Positions 55,282 to 64,000 of a stretch of DNA of 64,000 nucleotides are shown here, one piece after another; position 1 is the first letter of the stretch; each line of letters starts with the position of its first letter. The stretch is taken from the NCBI GenBank assembly GCA_022575985.1, contig JAKSXM010000231.1, forward strand, positions 21,552,501 through 21,616,500, written 5' to 3'. Origin of the DNA: Anagrus nilaparvatae (taxonomy: Eukaryota > Arthropoda > Insecta > Hymenoptera > Mymaridae). Under the pieces are notes generated by a model. It was not told where the DNA came from, did not search any database, and saw nothing but the letters and a program-made list of their open reading frames with translations. The position numbers and the translations under genes were made by a program.

Positions 55282-55410
55282 CAGGAATCCCCCGGCATTC
55301 GCGGTACTCTGTATTCGCGATTTCGCGGATTCGCGGTTTTTAAATTGATACCATCGCTCATTATTCGCGGATAAAAACTCGCAAATTCGCGGTTTTATTT
55401 TTAAAAATAA
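55282..55410 (+). mobile_element. pogo/Tigger-like terminal repeat, left end
   Basis: TA, then CAGGAATCCCCCGGCATTCG and repeated ATTCGCGG words (five in 120 bp). Tigger-type elements start CAG and insert at TA; their ends often carry TTCGCGG repeats. A matching right end was not found. Confidence 0.6.
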
Positions 55411-55543
55411 AAAAAAAAAAATTTTAATTTCTTAAAATTCTATTAAAAAAAAAAACATAATTGATTAAATGTATATTTTTAAATAATTATGGTTTCTTAT
55501 TATTAATTTCAAATTAACTAACTAGGTAAATATAGTTATTAAC

Positions 55544-57336
55544 ACATGGGCATATCTCACCAAGTGGTTATATTGCATACATGAGGGTTTTAATGAAAAT
55601 CCAGCTTTCTGTTTAAAAAAAAAATTATTGAAATTTATTTAAATATGTTTCTTCTCAAGCCTCAAGAAATTTTTTTGCCTATTTTCTTTTATTATTATGA
55701 AATAACAGCCATGGAATGATTCGAAACCCTAATATTTTGTTGGTAACCTTCTTAAGTTTTTTACATTCTTAACATTACAGAGGGAATGCCGTAAAACTAT
55801 TTGCCTTTTTATAAATAGATTTTGATAAATTAATAATATATTTAATTTCTTCAGATAATTAAAACAGTGTGCTCCATTTCTAAAAAAAATTCTGCCAGCT
55901 GAAATAATGGTAACCACATTTTCCAATAAATACGGCCGAAGAAAGTTTTTTAAGCCACAAATTGATGCCGTGAACAATTTTTACTTCTAACTATTGTGAA
56001 AATTCTCTAAAATGTTTCAAAATTTGAAAGTGATTTGATAAAAACTGGTGCCTCAAATAATTTAGTAGATATCGACATCAAAAGGCTTTGTTGTCAATGC
56101 GTAATTTTAGTACTAAAATCACATTTTTTAATGGCACTCGTTCAATTTTTAAAAAATCTTCGCAAAATCTTTTGTGATTTATGTAAAATTTTATCAGATT
56201 TTAGTTAAAAAAAACGGCATATCTTGATTCAATGCGTTGTATGTATAAACCTCAGTTTTATATAAACTAATCGTATAATTTGGAAGCGTTGTTTACCAAT
56301 AACCTAAAAATAACAAACGTGTAAGAATTATGTATATTTCATTCTTAGTTCAAAAAAGATGTTTTTGATTTGAATTTAGTGCTTTAAAAAAATAAATAAA
56401 AATATGTAGTTGTAGGTCATAATTAGTGGATCATTAAAATCTATATTTCAAGAAATATACATTTTGAAAAAATCAAAAAATCTAAAAAAATGTTTCAAAA
56501 ATAATAGAAGGCATAACTAAATGATTTAATAAATTATAATAAGATAATGCGATTATATTTTAACCAGTGGTGGATGCAGAAAAGGGCCTAAGGGGGTGGG
56601 GCATATGTTTTCATATGAAATTTGTATAAAAAAACAAAATTATGATCAAAAAACATGCATTTTTTGGAGCTCAGGGGAGGCAATCGCCCTTACCACCCCC
56701 CTTTTGATCCGCCCATGATTTTAGCAGTAGTCAAATAAAAATTAGTTATAATGATAAAGAATTTTTAAAACAATTATTTAGTAATAGGAAGTTTAAAGAC
56801 AAATAATTTGAATGCTTTGAGTGATTTTTTGAAACAATCAGGAACTTTTCTTACAAATTAAAATTTTATGAAACTGCAAAAATAAAAATTTTTTTTAAAT
56901 AATTTTTTAATAACTAATATGTAAACTATATTTTAGGCTTTATGTGAGCAATGAGTTAAAGATTCAGGGAGTTTAGCCTAGCTATACCTATAGCGCAGTC
57001 TGTAGAACATTTAATTTTTTGTTTATAAAAAAATTGAAAATTTATCTTCTTATTATTGGTTTTTGGACAGAAATAAAATTTATTGTTATATAGCTCTATA
57101 TTTTCCAGTATTTTTGAGAACTAATTTCATTATTTAGTAATTATAACCTTAAATATATTTTTTAATTTAAGAAGTTCATTTATCAAACGCCGTAGCTTAA
57201 AATTAAGTTATGCAAAGAAAATCTTAATTTTTATTGTTTTATTAAACTTCTGTCCAAATGTCATTATTGTGCTCATAAAAATAAAATTTAATTTATAAAA
57301 TTAGAAATATAACCATTTGGTGAGATATGCCCACAT
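55544..57336. mobile_element. TIR element of ~1.8 kb inside the Tigger-like element
   Basis: TGGGCATATCTCACCAAGTG GTTATAT-type ends: left at 55544, right inverted at 57336 (CACTT/CATTT difference). No transposase recognised inside. A minus-strand open frame (55977-55729) has no known motif. It contains the hAT MITE at 56565-56717. Confidence 0.6.
56565..56717. mobile_element. hAT-type MITE, 153 bp
   Basis: Ends CAGTGGTGGATGC and (inverted) CATGGGCGGATC; G-rich and C-rich subterminal blocks mirror each other. Flanks ATTTTAAC (56557-56564) and ATTTTAGC (56718-56725) are an 8-bp target duplication with one change, as for hAT. Confidence 0.75.
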
Positions 57337-57478
57337 ACTTATATTTTGTTTAATATTAAATAAAAATAATATAAACAATTTGGTTAGTAAAAAAATATAA
57401 ATTTTTGGTTATAATAGAAATAATAATTTTAGTTTTAATTAAATTTTTTGAAAATAAAATTTAAAAGTAGAGAATATT

Positions 57479-57886
57479 ATGGCACCAAAAAATAAAATTC
57501 AAAAACAAAATAAAAATGTTACGGGCCTTGGTCAAAAACGAAATAAGAATGTTATGGATCTTGGTCAGAAACTTAAAATACTCGATTTTTTAAAGACAGA
57601 AAAAGTAGCAAGAGTCGCAAAAAAATTTAATGTGAAGGAGTCAAGAATCAGATCAATACGTGCTAAGGAGATAGATATTATAAAAACCGTTTCAAATTTA
57701 GGCTCACAAGCAAAATTTTTTTTAGAAAATTTGGAAAAAATGGAAAATATGTTAATTATTTGGATAAGGGATATGATACACAAGAAAATTCCTATCGATA
57801 AAGCTATTATAAGAGAACAAGCATTTTATATTTGCAATTATGTTAGCAGATATGTAAAACACATCGATAGATCGCTAAAACATTAG
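57479..57886 (+). CDS. Tigger/pogo transposase N-terminus (CENP-B-like), truncated
   Basis: A 135-residue open frame starts at ATG 57479. Residues ~25-60 (LGQKLKILDFLKTEKVARVA, KKFNVKESRIRSIRA) form a Psq/CENP-B-type helix-turn-helix. ~80-115 (MENMLIIWIRDMIHKKIPID, AIIREQAFYI) match the second CENP-B DNA-binding helix-turn-helix. These domains bind the element's terminal repeats. The DDE catalytic domain that should follow (about 200 residues) is absent; the frame stops at KH. The Tigger-like end at 55282 lies upstream in the expected orientation. Confidence 0.75.
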   Translation: MAPKNKIQKQNKNVTGLGQKRNKNVMDLGQKLKILDFLKTEKVARVAKKFNVKESRIRSIRAKEIDIIKTVSNLGSQAKFFLENLEKMENMLIIWIRDMIHKKIPIDKAIIREQAFYICNYVSRYVKHIDRSLKH

Positions 57887-58100
57887 GTCATTTAATAATT
57901 GTACATTTAAAAGAAGTGACTTTAAAAAAAAAAATAATAAAAATAAACAATTAAAAAAAGTTTTTAGATAATTCCTTACTCATATAAAATACATTGTATA
58001 ATTTTATGATAGATTTATATAAGAATAATGAAATATCCGGTAATAAAATAATAAAGTTTACTAAAAAATAACAAAATTTATTATTGTATCTTAATATTTT
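57887..58100. other. AT-rich, nothing recognised
   Basis: No coding; could be truncated Tigger sequence. Confidence 0.4.
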
Positions 58101-58320
58101 TTATAGAAATTTTTTAAAAAAGGCAGCTTCTAGAATTTTCTCAAATATTTTCTTATCCTCATCGTTTAAATGGCCTAGATTTGATGATTCTCAGAGATGA
58201 TTATTTCACGGTACTTTCGTGGAACGCATTAATTGTGAGGGTATAATTTTAGCAACACTCCATTGTGGGTTAAAAATAACTCCTACATAAATTCCTTGGA
58301 TCCTTTGTTGGGAAAATTGA
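58101..58320 (-). pseudogene. Unrecognised coding-like stretch
   Basis: The minus strand ends NLGHLNDEDKKIFEKILEAA then FFKKFL and a stop at 58101. It is preceded, after two stops, by IQGIYVGVIFNPQWSVAKI. Composition is more protein-like than its surroundings. No family recognised. Confidence 0.25.
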
Positions 58321-59063
58321 GCTTACAGCCTTTTATAATAAAATTAATGCAATTGATAAATTAAGCTTTATATAAGCATTCTTTATCATATAGAATATAT
58401 TTTACCGGTACATAAATATAAAGAAAAAATTTTAGAGTTAAGGAATAAACCACATCCCTACAGTATCGACGTAAACAACAGCTAATTAGACGTCTCAAAC
58501 AAAGTTACTTAAGACGGTTGATAAGGTTTTATAGTAAATCATATGTATGTATATATTTTATGTATACATATTTTTTTAATAATATACTTCTAATATCTAG
58601 TTGTTTATCAAATTATAAAGAAAATCTGAAATAAAAATTATTTTGGTACTTAAAAAATATGAATTTAAATTTATTGGTAAATGTTTTTTTTTTTTATTTT
58701 AGTAACTCGTTTTTACAGAGCATATAAATGAAAAACAAATAAAAAAACTTTTTAACGACTCAATACTTTTAAGTTAATATAAAGTACAAAAATCAAAAAA
58801 TTAATTAATTACATTTTATTGTTTATTTTCATCAGGCTATTAGCTCCCCTTTGCACTTTTGCACGGTTTTGCCGTTGAATCAGATAAATTTTATAACCTG
58901 CAAAAAATAAAACACAAAGAAAAAGTTTTTTACAATATAATAAGGGATTTAAAAATTTATCTGAATTTTTATCTGTAAAATATGCTGGTTCTTGAAATTA
59001 CACATTTAGGTATATTCTAGATTTTATTTGAAGGCTTTATCAAAATAGTATAAATAATTAAAA
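58321..59063. other. AT-rich, nothing recognised
   Basis: No gene or clear repeat; TTTGCACTTTTGCACGGTTT at 58850 is a short imperfect duplication. Confidence 0.4.
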
Positions 59064-59110
59064 CTAGATAACTGCAAACAAGTGTAAGACTGAGCGAAAC
59101 CCTTGAAATT
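59064..59110 (-). mobile_element. Helitron 3' terminus (minus strand)
   Basis: The minus strand reads TTTCGCTCAGTCTTACACTT, then GTTATCTAG and T, homologous to the end at 51945-51987. Confidence 0.6.
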
Positions 59111-59253
59111 TATACATTTATCTAATAATTTCTGAAAAATCATAAAATTCTTTTTTGTTATAAAAAAATAATTCAAAAGATTATTTTCAAATAATATTTA
59201 TTATTTAGAATCTTTTATTATTAATAATAAAGTTAATTTCATTTTATATTTAA

Positions 59254-59602
59254 CCCATTAGCGCCGGCGCGACCATACCACTGACGCTCGGATTTCGCTT
59301 AGAAAACGGGTAAAAAAATAATTTTTTTTTAAACTTAAAGTCTTCCTTTACTAAAAAGGACTTGCTTAACAAGATTTTGGGGTCAGATTTTTTATTTTGT
59401 ATCAATAATCGATTTTTTGTATTTTTTGTGGCCGCCATATTTAATTAACGGTCAATAATATTAAAAATCTGACCCCAGAATCTTGTAAAGCAAGTCCTTT
59501 TTAGTAAAGGAAGACTTTAAGTTTAAAAAAAAATCATTTTTTTACCCGTTTTATAAGCAAAAATCCGAGCGTCCGTGGCGTGGTCGCGCCGGCGCTAATG
59601 GG
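59254..59602. mobile_element. piggyBac-type MITE, palindromic, 349 bp (left arm)
   Basis: TTAA (59250-59253), CCCATTAGCGCCGGCGCGAC ... GCGCTAATGGG, TTAA (59603-59606). CCC/GGG ends with TTAA duplication are piggyBac rules. The interior is a long inverted repeat (AAGTCTTCCTTTACTAAAAA and its mirror). The short open frame within is not a gene. Confidence 0.85.
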
Positions 59603-59754
59603 TTAAATATGATTTTTATAGAAATAAATCGAATGTTTTTTCTAATAAATAATGATATAAATAAATACATGTAAATTTAATTTAAAAAAAACACTCTATT
59701 GAATTATTTTATGTATAAAATTTATTATTTTTATATATATTGTATGTTTATATT

Positions 59755-59800
59755 TTAGTGAATATCGTTTTTTAATTTGCGCAAAAACTTTTGTTTGTTC
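59755..59800 (-). pseudogene. Helitron helicase C-terminal scrap (left arm)
   Basis: The minus strand reads KQKFLRKLKNDIH-like coding and a stop at 59755, matching the last residues of the Helitron at 51640-51681. With the end at 59064 it forms a Helitron tail into which the piggyBac MITE was inserted. Confidence 0.65.
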
Positions 59801-60161
59801 TTAAAAGATGCGCATAATTAAATATCAAGTATCTATACTTATTACAATCTTTTATTTGGATAGGTCAGGCATTATTAGGAAATGTTTGAAAAAGTCGATG
59901 AAAAGTATCAAATATTATTAAAAAAGTTTAAATATATTATTTTTATGTAAATTTAATTAAAATTTTCATGCATTGAAGTCTCATTCATTTTAGTCATCTC
60001 TATTTTAGAGGGTGCGGTAAAATTTTTGCAAAAAACTGATGTTGAATTTGAAACCAGTACCTAATTTTACTTAAGAATATAATTTTAATTATAAAATTAA
60101 GTTCTATTTTAATTTTTTTTTCAAATACCACTATACACCTTTTAAGGGCTGTAATCAGGAC

Positions 60162-60743
60162 TGTAGCGTAATTACTGGATTATTAAATTTTATTCTCAGG
60201 TGATGCGAGAATTCTTTTTATTCGGACCTTAAAGTTTTTTTAAGGCTGGTTTATTGTAGAGGAAAATAAATTAACCAAAGGAGTTTAATATAACTTGTTT
60301 GTTTATTGAAAATACTCTAAGTTCCAGAATATAAGTATAACTACAAGATGCTAGTATCGAGATCCCAATAATATGCAATGGGATCAAACGAAAGTTAGAG
60401 TAACAAGTGATCTAGCTAAGTGTACCAAAACAAGTGTCTCGCGACATCCCTGGACGCTTATATGCGTTAAACCGTGTGAAAGAATGTAGCTACTGTATGA
60501 GAAGAATTTTAATGTTGTCGTAGGCGTCTTCTATACCAAATTCAAAGGTTGCCCTTTGACGTCAGAGATGTTGTTTTCATATTGACTTTCAATCTATAAG
60601 CTCGAAAATACCACAAATTGTTCTTTTTCTATTTCTTATATTATTGATCTCTTTTAATATGCATCTTCCGTGAAATGAAACATATTAAATATAATATTAC
60701 AAAAACATATATAACATTTTTCCCATACCATGCCTACGCAACA
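60162..60743 (-). mobile_element. Solo LTR (left arm)
   Basis: On the minus strand TGTTGCGTAGGCATGG ... ACGCTACA, 582 bp, flanked by GGAC (60158-60161, 60744-60747). TG...CA ends with TGTTG favour a copia-type LTR; no internal coding remains. Confidence 0.75.
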
Positions 60744-61034
60744 GGACTATTAGAGTTTACGAGATTTCATTTAATCCTAATAATTTTACTATAATCTAGT
60801 AACGTAACAAACTTCAGGCAAGTGTATGATAAATATATTTTAACAGGTTTTAATTATTTATTTTGTATAAATAATTAAAATTATAAATAGTTTCGATCAA
60901 TGCATTATTATTTATTCAAAATTATGCTTTGAGGTCTGGCGCGCTTTATTATGCACTTGACTGAAGTTGGTTAATTTACTAGATTTTAGTAAAATTATTA
61001 GGATTAAATGAAATCTCGTAAACTCTAATAGTCC

Positions 61035-61615
61035 TGTTGCGTAGGCATGGTATGGGAAAAATGTTATATATGTTTTTGTAATATTATATTTAATATGTTT
61101 AATTTCACGGAAGATGCATAGTAAAAGAGATCAATAATATAAGAAATAGAAAAAGAACAATTTGTGGTATTTTCGAGCTTATAGATTGAAAGTCAATATG
61201 AAAACAACATCTCTGACGTCAAAGGGCAACCTTTGAATTTGGTATAGAAGACGCCTACGACAACATTAAAATTCTTCTCATACAGTAGCTATATTCTTTC
61301 ACCCGGTTTAACGCATATAAGCGTCCAGGGATGTCGCGAGACACTTGTTTTGGTACACTTAGCTAGATCACTTGTTACTCTAACTTTCGTTTGATCCCAT
61401 TGCATATTATTAGGATCTCGATACTAGCATCTTGTAGTTATACTTATATTCTGGAACTTAGAGTATTTTCAATAAACTTACAAGTTATATTAAACTCCTT
61501 TGGTTAATTTATTTTCCTCTACAATAAACCAGCCTTAAAAAAACTTTAAGGTCCGAATAAAAAGAATTCTCGCATCACCTGAGAATAAAATTTAATAATC
61601 CAGTAATTACGCTAC
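61035..61615 (+). mobile_element. Solo LTR (right arm)
   Basis: Same LTR as 60162-60743, 581 bp, flanked by GTCC on both sides (61031-61034, 61616-61619). Confidence 0.75.
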
Positions 61616-61974
61616 AGTCCTGATTACAGCCCTTAAAAGGTGTATAGTGGTAGTTGAAAAAAAAATTAAAATAGAACTTAATTTTATAATTAAAATTATA
61701 TTTTTAAGTAAAATTAGCTACTGGTTTCAAATTCAACATCAGTTTTTTGCAAAAATTTTACCGCACCCTCTAAAATAGAGATGACTAAAATGAATGAGAC
61801 TTCAATGCATGAAAATTTTAATTAAATTTACATAAAAATAATATATTCAAACTTTTTTAATAATATTTGATACTTTTCATCGACTTTTTCAAACATTTCC
61901 TAATAATACCTGACCTATCCAAATAAAAGATTGTAATAAGTATAGATACTTGATATTTAATTATGCGCATCTAT

Positions 61975-62023
61975 TAAGAACAAACAAAAGTTTTTACACA
62001 AATTAAAAAACGATATTCACTAA
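61975..62023 (+). pseudogene. Helitron helicase C-terminal scrap (right arm)
   Basis: Mirror of 59755-59800; stop TAA at 62021-62023. Confidence 0.6.
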
Positions 62024-62450
62024 AATATAAACATACAATATATATAAAAATAATAAATTTTATACATAAAATAATTCAATAGAGTGTTTTTTTTAAATTA
62101 AATTTACATGTATTTATTTATATATATCATTATTTATTAGAAAAAACATTCAATTTATTTCTATAAAAATCATATTTAACCCATTAGCGCCGGCGCGACC
62201 ACGCCACGGACGCTCGGATTTTTGCTTATAAAACGGGTAAAAAAATGATTTTTTTTAAACTTAAAGTCTTCCTTTACTAAAAAGGACTTGCTTTACAAGA
62301 TTCTGGGGTCAGATTTTTAATATTATTGACCGTTAATTAAATATGGCGGCCACAAAAAATACAAAAAATCGATTATTGATACAAAATAAAAAATCTGACC
62401 CCAAAATCTTGTTAAGCAAGTCCTTTTTAGTAAAGGAAGACTTTAAGTTT

Positions 62451-63850
62451 TTTATTTTTTATTTTTTTTTTTTTTATTTATTAAATGAATCAACGGGACG
62501 AACCCTTTTACAATAGTTTACAATATAAAATTAGAATTTAAATTAATAGTATTTACATTAAAGTAAGTAAAAAATTAAATATAAAGTACAATAATTCTTT
62601 TTTGAACAACTAGTAATGTAAAACAGAAGAATTAGATATAGATGTTGAATAACTATACAATAAATATTTTCAAATATTAATAAATTATATTATGCAAATT
62701 TGCCAAGGTGAATTTTTAAACTTTTAATAAAACTAATTTCAGATCCATTAGATATATCAATTTCTTTATTTATCATATTAAAACTTTCTATTATTCTATA
62801 AAGAGAAGATATTTTATTGTTTCTACGAAACTCTGTTGGTAAACTGAATAAAATATTTCTATCTCTAAGGCCAGATCTATTAGGAACATGAAGATTAATA
62901 GTTGATAAAATTGCAGGAGAGTCAATTTTTTTATTAAAAACTCTATAAAGAAATTTAATATCAGAAATATTTCTAGATGATTCTAATGTTATTAAATTAA
63001 ATTTTTTATTTAATTCCAAGTAATCATGGCTAAAATAGTCAAAATGAATCTTTTGATTATAGGCAAATATTCTAAGAACTTGATGTTGAATTTTTTCGAT
63101 ATCATAAGTTAGAGAAGCAGTATATGGTGACCAAATAATTGAACCATACATCAAAACTGATTTAATATGAGAATTGAAAAACAATTTTAATGAATCAATA
63201 GTTTTTAGTTTACATAACATTTTTTTTAGGTAATAAATTCTTTTTTTTGCTTTCGATATTATATTTTGTATATGAACATTAAAGTTCAAATTTTCATCAA
63301 AAATTATACCAAGATCTTTCATCAATGATGTTTGTTCAATTATTTTCTTGCCTATTTTATACAGTGTTTTTTTATTTTTTCTAGAATTTTTTGTGTCATA
63401 AATCATCATTTTACATTTTGACAAATTCCATGATAGACTATTTAGATAATTCCAATTATTCAATTTTTTAATATCTTTTTTAAAATGTATTATATCTTTG
63501 TCATTTCTAATTTCTTTAAATATTTTAAGATCATCAACATATAGTAGAAATTTTGATTTGCTTATACATTGCTCCAAATCATTTATATAAATTATATAAA
63601 GAAGTGGCCCTAAGTTGGATCCTTGAGGAACACCAGAAATATAATTTATTTGTTTAGAAAGAGATTGATTTAATTTTACGAATTGTTTTCTATTAGTTAA
63701 ATATGATTCAAACCAACTGTATAAGTTACCTTCAACCCCGTATGAGAAAAGTTTCTGTAACAATAATTTGTGACTAACAGAGTCAAAAGCTTTGGAAATG
63801 TCTGTATATAAAACATGGACTTGATTTCCTCTATTTAAAGATTGTGCAAC
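62451..63850 (-). mobile_element. 5'-truncated Jockey/CR1-like LINE
   Basis: Flanked by AAGTTT (62445-62450, 63851-63856), a target duplication inside the MITE. Its 3' end (left) is an A-rich tail, T-rich on the plus strand at 62451-62485. It is 5'-truncated within the RT, as usual for LINEs. Bases 62486-62689 are its 3' UTR. Confidence 0.88.
62690..63850 (-). CDS. LINE reverse transcriptase, 5'-truncated, open
   Basis: The frame is open from the element's truncated edge (63850) to the stop at 62690, about 386 codons, with no natural start. In order: VLYTDISKAFDSVSHKLLL (first catalytic Asp block), ISGVPQGSNLGPLLYIIYI, LLYVDDLKIF (catalytic YVDD), WNLSKCKMMIY, MKDLGIIFDENLNF and KKRIYYLKKML. 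A C-terminal region ending KSLKIHLGKFA follows. It copies LINE RNA into DNA at the target site when the full ORF2 is present. The endonuclease and the RT fingers are missing by truncation, yet there are no stops or shifts, so the insertion looks young. It resembles the 3355-4087 LINE in layout but is clearly a different family. Confidence 0.88.
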   Translation of the reverse strand, partial: VAQSLNRGNQVHVLYTDISKAFDSVSHKLLLQKLFSYGVEGNLYSWFESYLTNRKQFVKLNQSLSKQINYISGVPQGSNLGPLLYIIYINDLEQCISKSKFLLYVDDLKIFKEIRNDKDIIHFKKDIKKLNNWNYLNSLSWNLSKCKMMIYDTKNSRKNKKTLYKIGKKIIEQTSLMKDLGIIFDENLNFNVHIQNIISKAKKRIYYLKKMLCKLKTIDSLKLFFNSHIKSVLMYGSIIWSPYTASLTYDIEKIQHQVLRIFAYNQKIHFDYFSHDYLELNKKFNLITLESSRNISDIKFLYRVFNKKIDSPAILSTINLHVPNRSGLRDRNILFSLPTEFRRNNKISSLYRIIESFNMINKEIDISNGSEISFIKSLKIHLGKFA

Positions 63851-64000
63851 AAGTTTAAAAAAAAATTATTTTTTTACCCGTTTTCTAAGCGAAATCCGAG
63901 CGTCAGTGGTATGGTCGCGCCGGCGCTAATGAGTTAAATATAAAATGAAATTAACTTTATTATTAATAATAAAAGATTCTAAATAATAAATATTATTTGA

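Larger units (their letters stand above)
59187..60805. repeat. Giant palindrome, left arm (1.6 kb)
   Basis: Mirrors 60970-64000, not counting the LINE at 62451-63850 in the right arm. The arms look almost identical. The spacer 60806-60969 is unpaired and has no gene. The palindrome runs to the window edge (64000 pairs with 59187), so its true length is unknown. Confidence 0.9.
62180..63933. mobile_element. piggyBac-type MITE (right arm), split by a LINE
   Basis: Left part 62180-62450, right part 63851-63933, flanked by TTAA (62176-62179, 63934-63937). The right end has GAG where the other copy has GGG. Confidence 0.85.
60970..64000. repeat. Giant palindrome, right arm (continues past the window)
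   Basis: Inverted copy of 59187-60805, lengthened by the LINE insertion at 62451-63850. Confidence 0.9.

Noticed and set aside
59250..59438. Minus-strand frame across the piggyBac MITE
   Set aside because: Lies within a palindromic non-coding element and repeats in the other arm.
1..64000. tRNA or rRNA genes
   Set aside because: None recognised by eye; the tRNA-like word at 25066 is a retrotransposon primer binding site, not a gene.

Overview
The window looks like AT-rich nuclear DNA from an animal, most likely an arthropod. The evidence is the mix of element families: Bel/Pao LTR elements, R1- and Jockey/CR1-like LINEs, Penelope-like elements with a GIY-YIG tail, Helitrons and Helentrons, pogo/Tigger, piggyBac and hAT short elements, and a THAP-domain foldback. 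An insect, perhaps a hymenopteran, would fit, but the sequence does not settle it. There is no operon, no intact multi-domain host gene and no RNA gene that I can recognise. The only likely piece of a cellular gene is one exon of an ABCG (White-type) transporter at 14264-14502 (+). Nearly everything else is mobile DNA, much of it nested.

Layout. 1-9814: a 5,727-bp direct duplication carrying Helentron helicase/endonuclease remnants and a Jockey/CR1-like RT tail. Its right copy also holds a ubiquitin-protease-like gene split by a 333-bp palindromic MITE. 9.8-19.7 kb: Penelope fragments with hammerhead-like motifs, two foldback elements, the ABCG exon, a Bel/Pao tail and small tandem repeats. 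19.7-26.7 kb: a foldback element split by a Bel/Pao element (A, minus strand, 20264-26026) that has both LTRs, PBS, PPT, a target duplication and an open gag frame but almost no pol. 27.4-30.2 kb: degraded Bel/Pao B (+). 30.2-32.5 kb: a scrambled R1-like LINE (-). 33.3-36.6 kb: Bel/Pao C (+) interrupted by an inverted-repeat element family (called E here) rich in poly-C minisatellites. 36.9-38.3 kb: the 3' half of an R1-like LINE (+).

38721-55105 is Bel/Pao D (minus). Its LTRs are 16 kb apart because satellites, a THAP palindrome, a second foldback and a Helitron (47.3-52.0 kb, itself hit by an E element) lie inside it. 55.3-57.9 kb: a Tigger-like element containing another TIR element, which contains a hAT MITE. 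59187-64000: a large palindrome with a solo LTR, a piggyBac MITE and a Helitron tail in both arms, and one young LINE only in the right arm. It continues past the window edge.

How things fit together: this is a record of insertion upon insertion, not a pathway. Relative ages can be read from what interrupts what. Two open frames look long enough to have been functional recently: the Bel/Pao A gag (22040-23743) and the 5'-truncated LINE RT (62690-63850). Claims of identity rest on motifs read by eye; no database search was possible.
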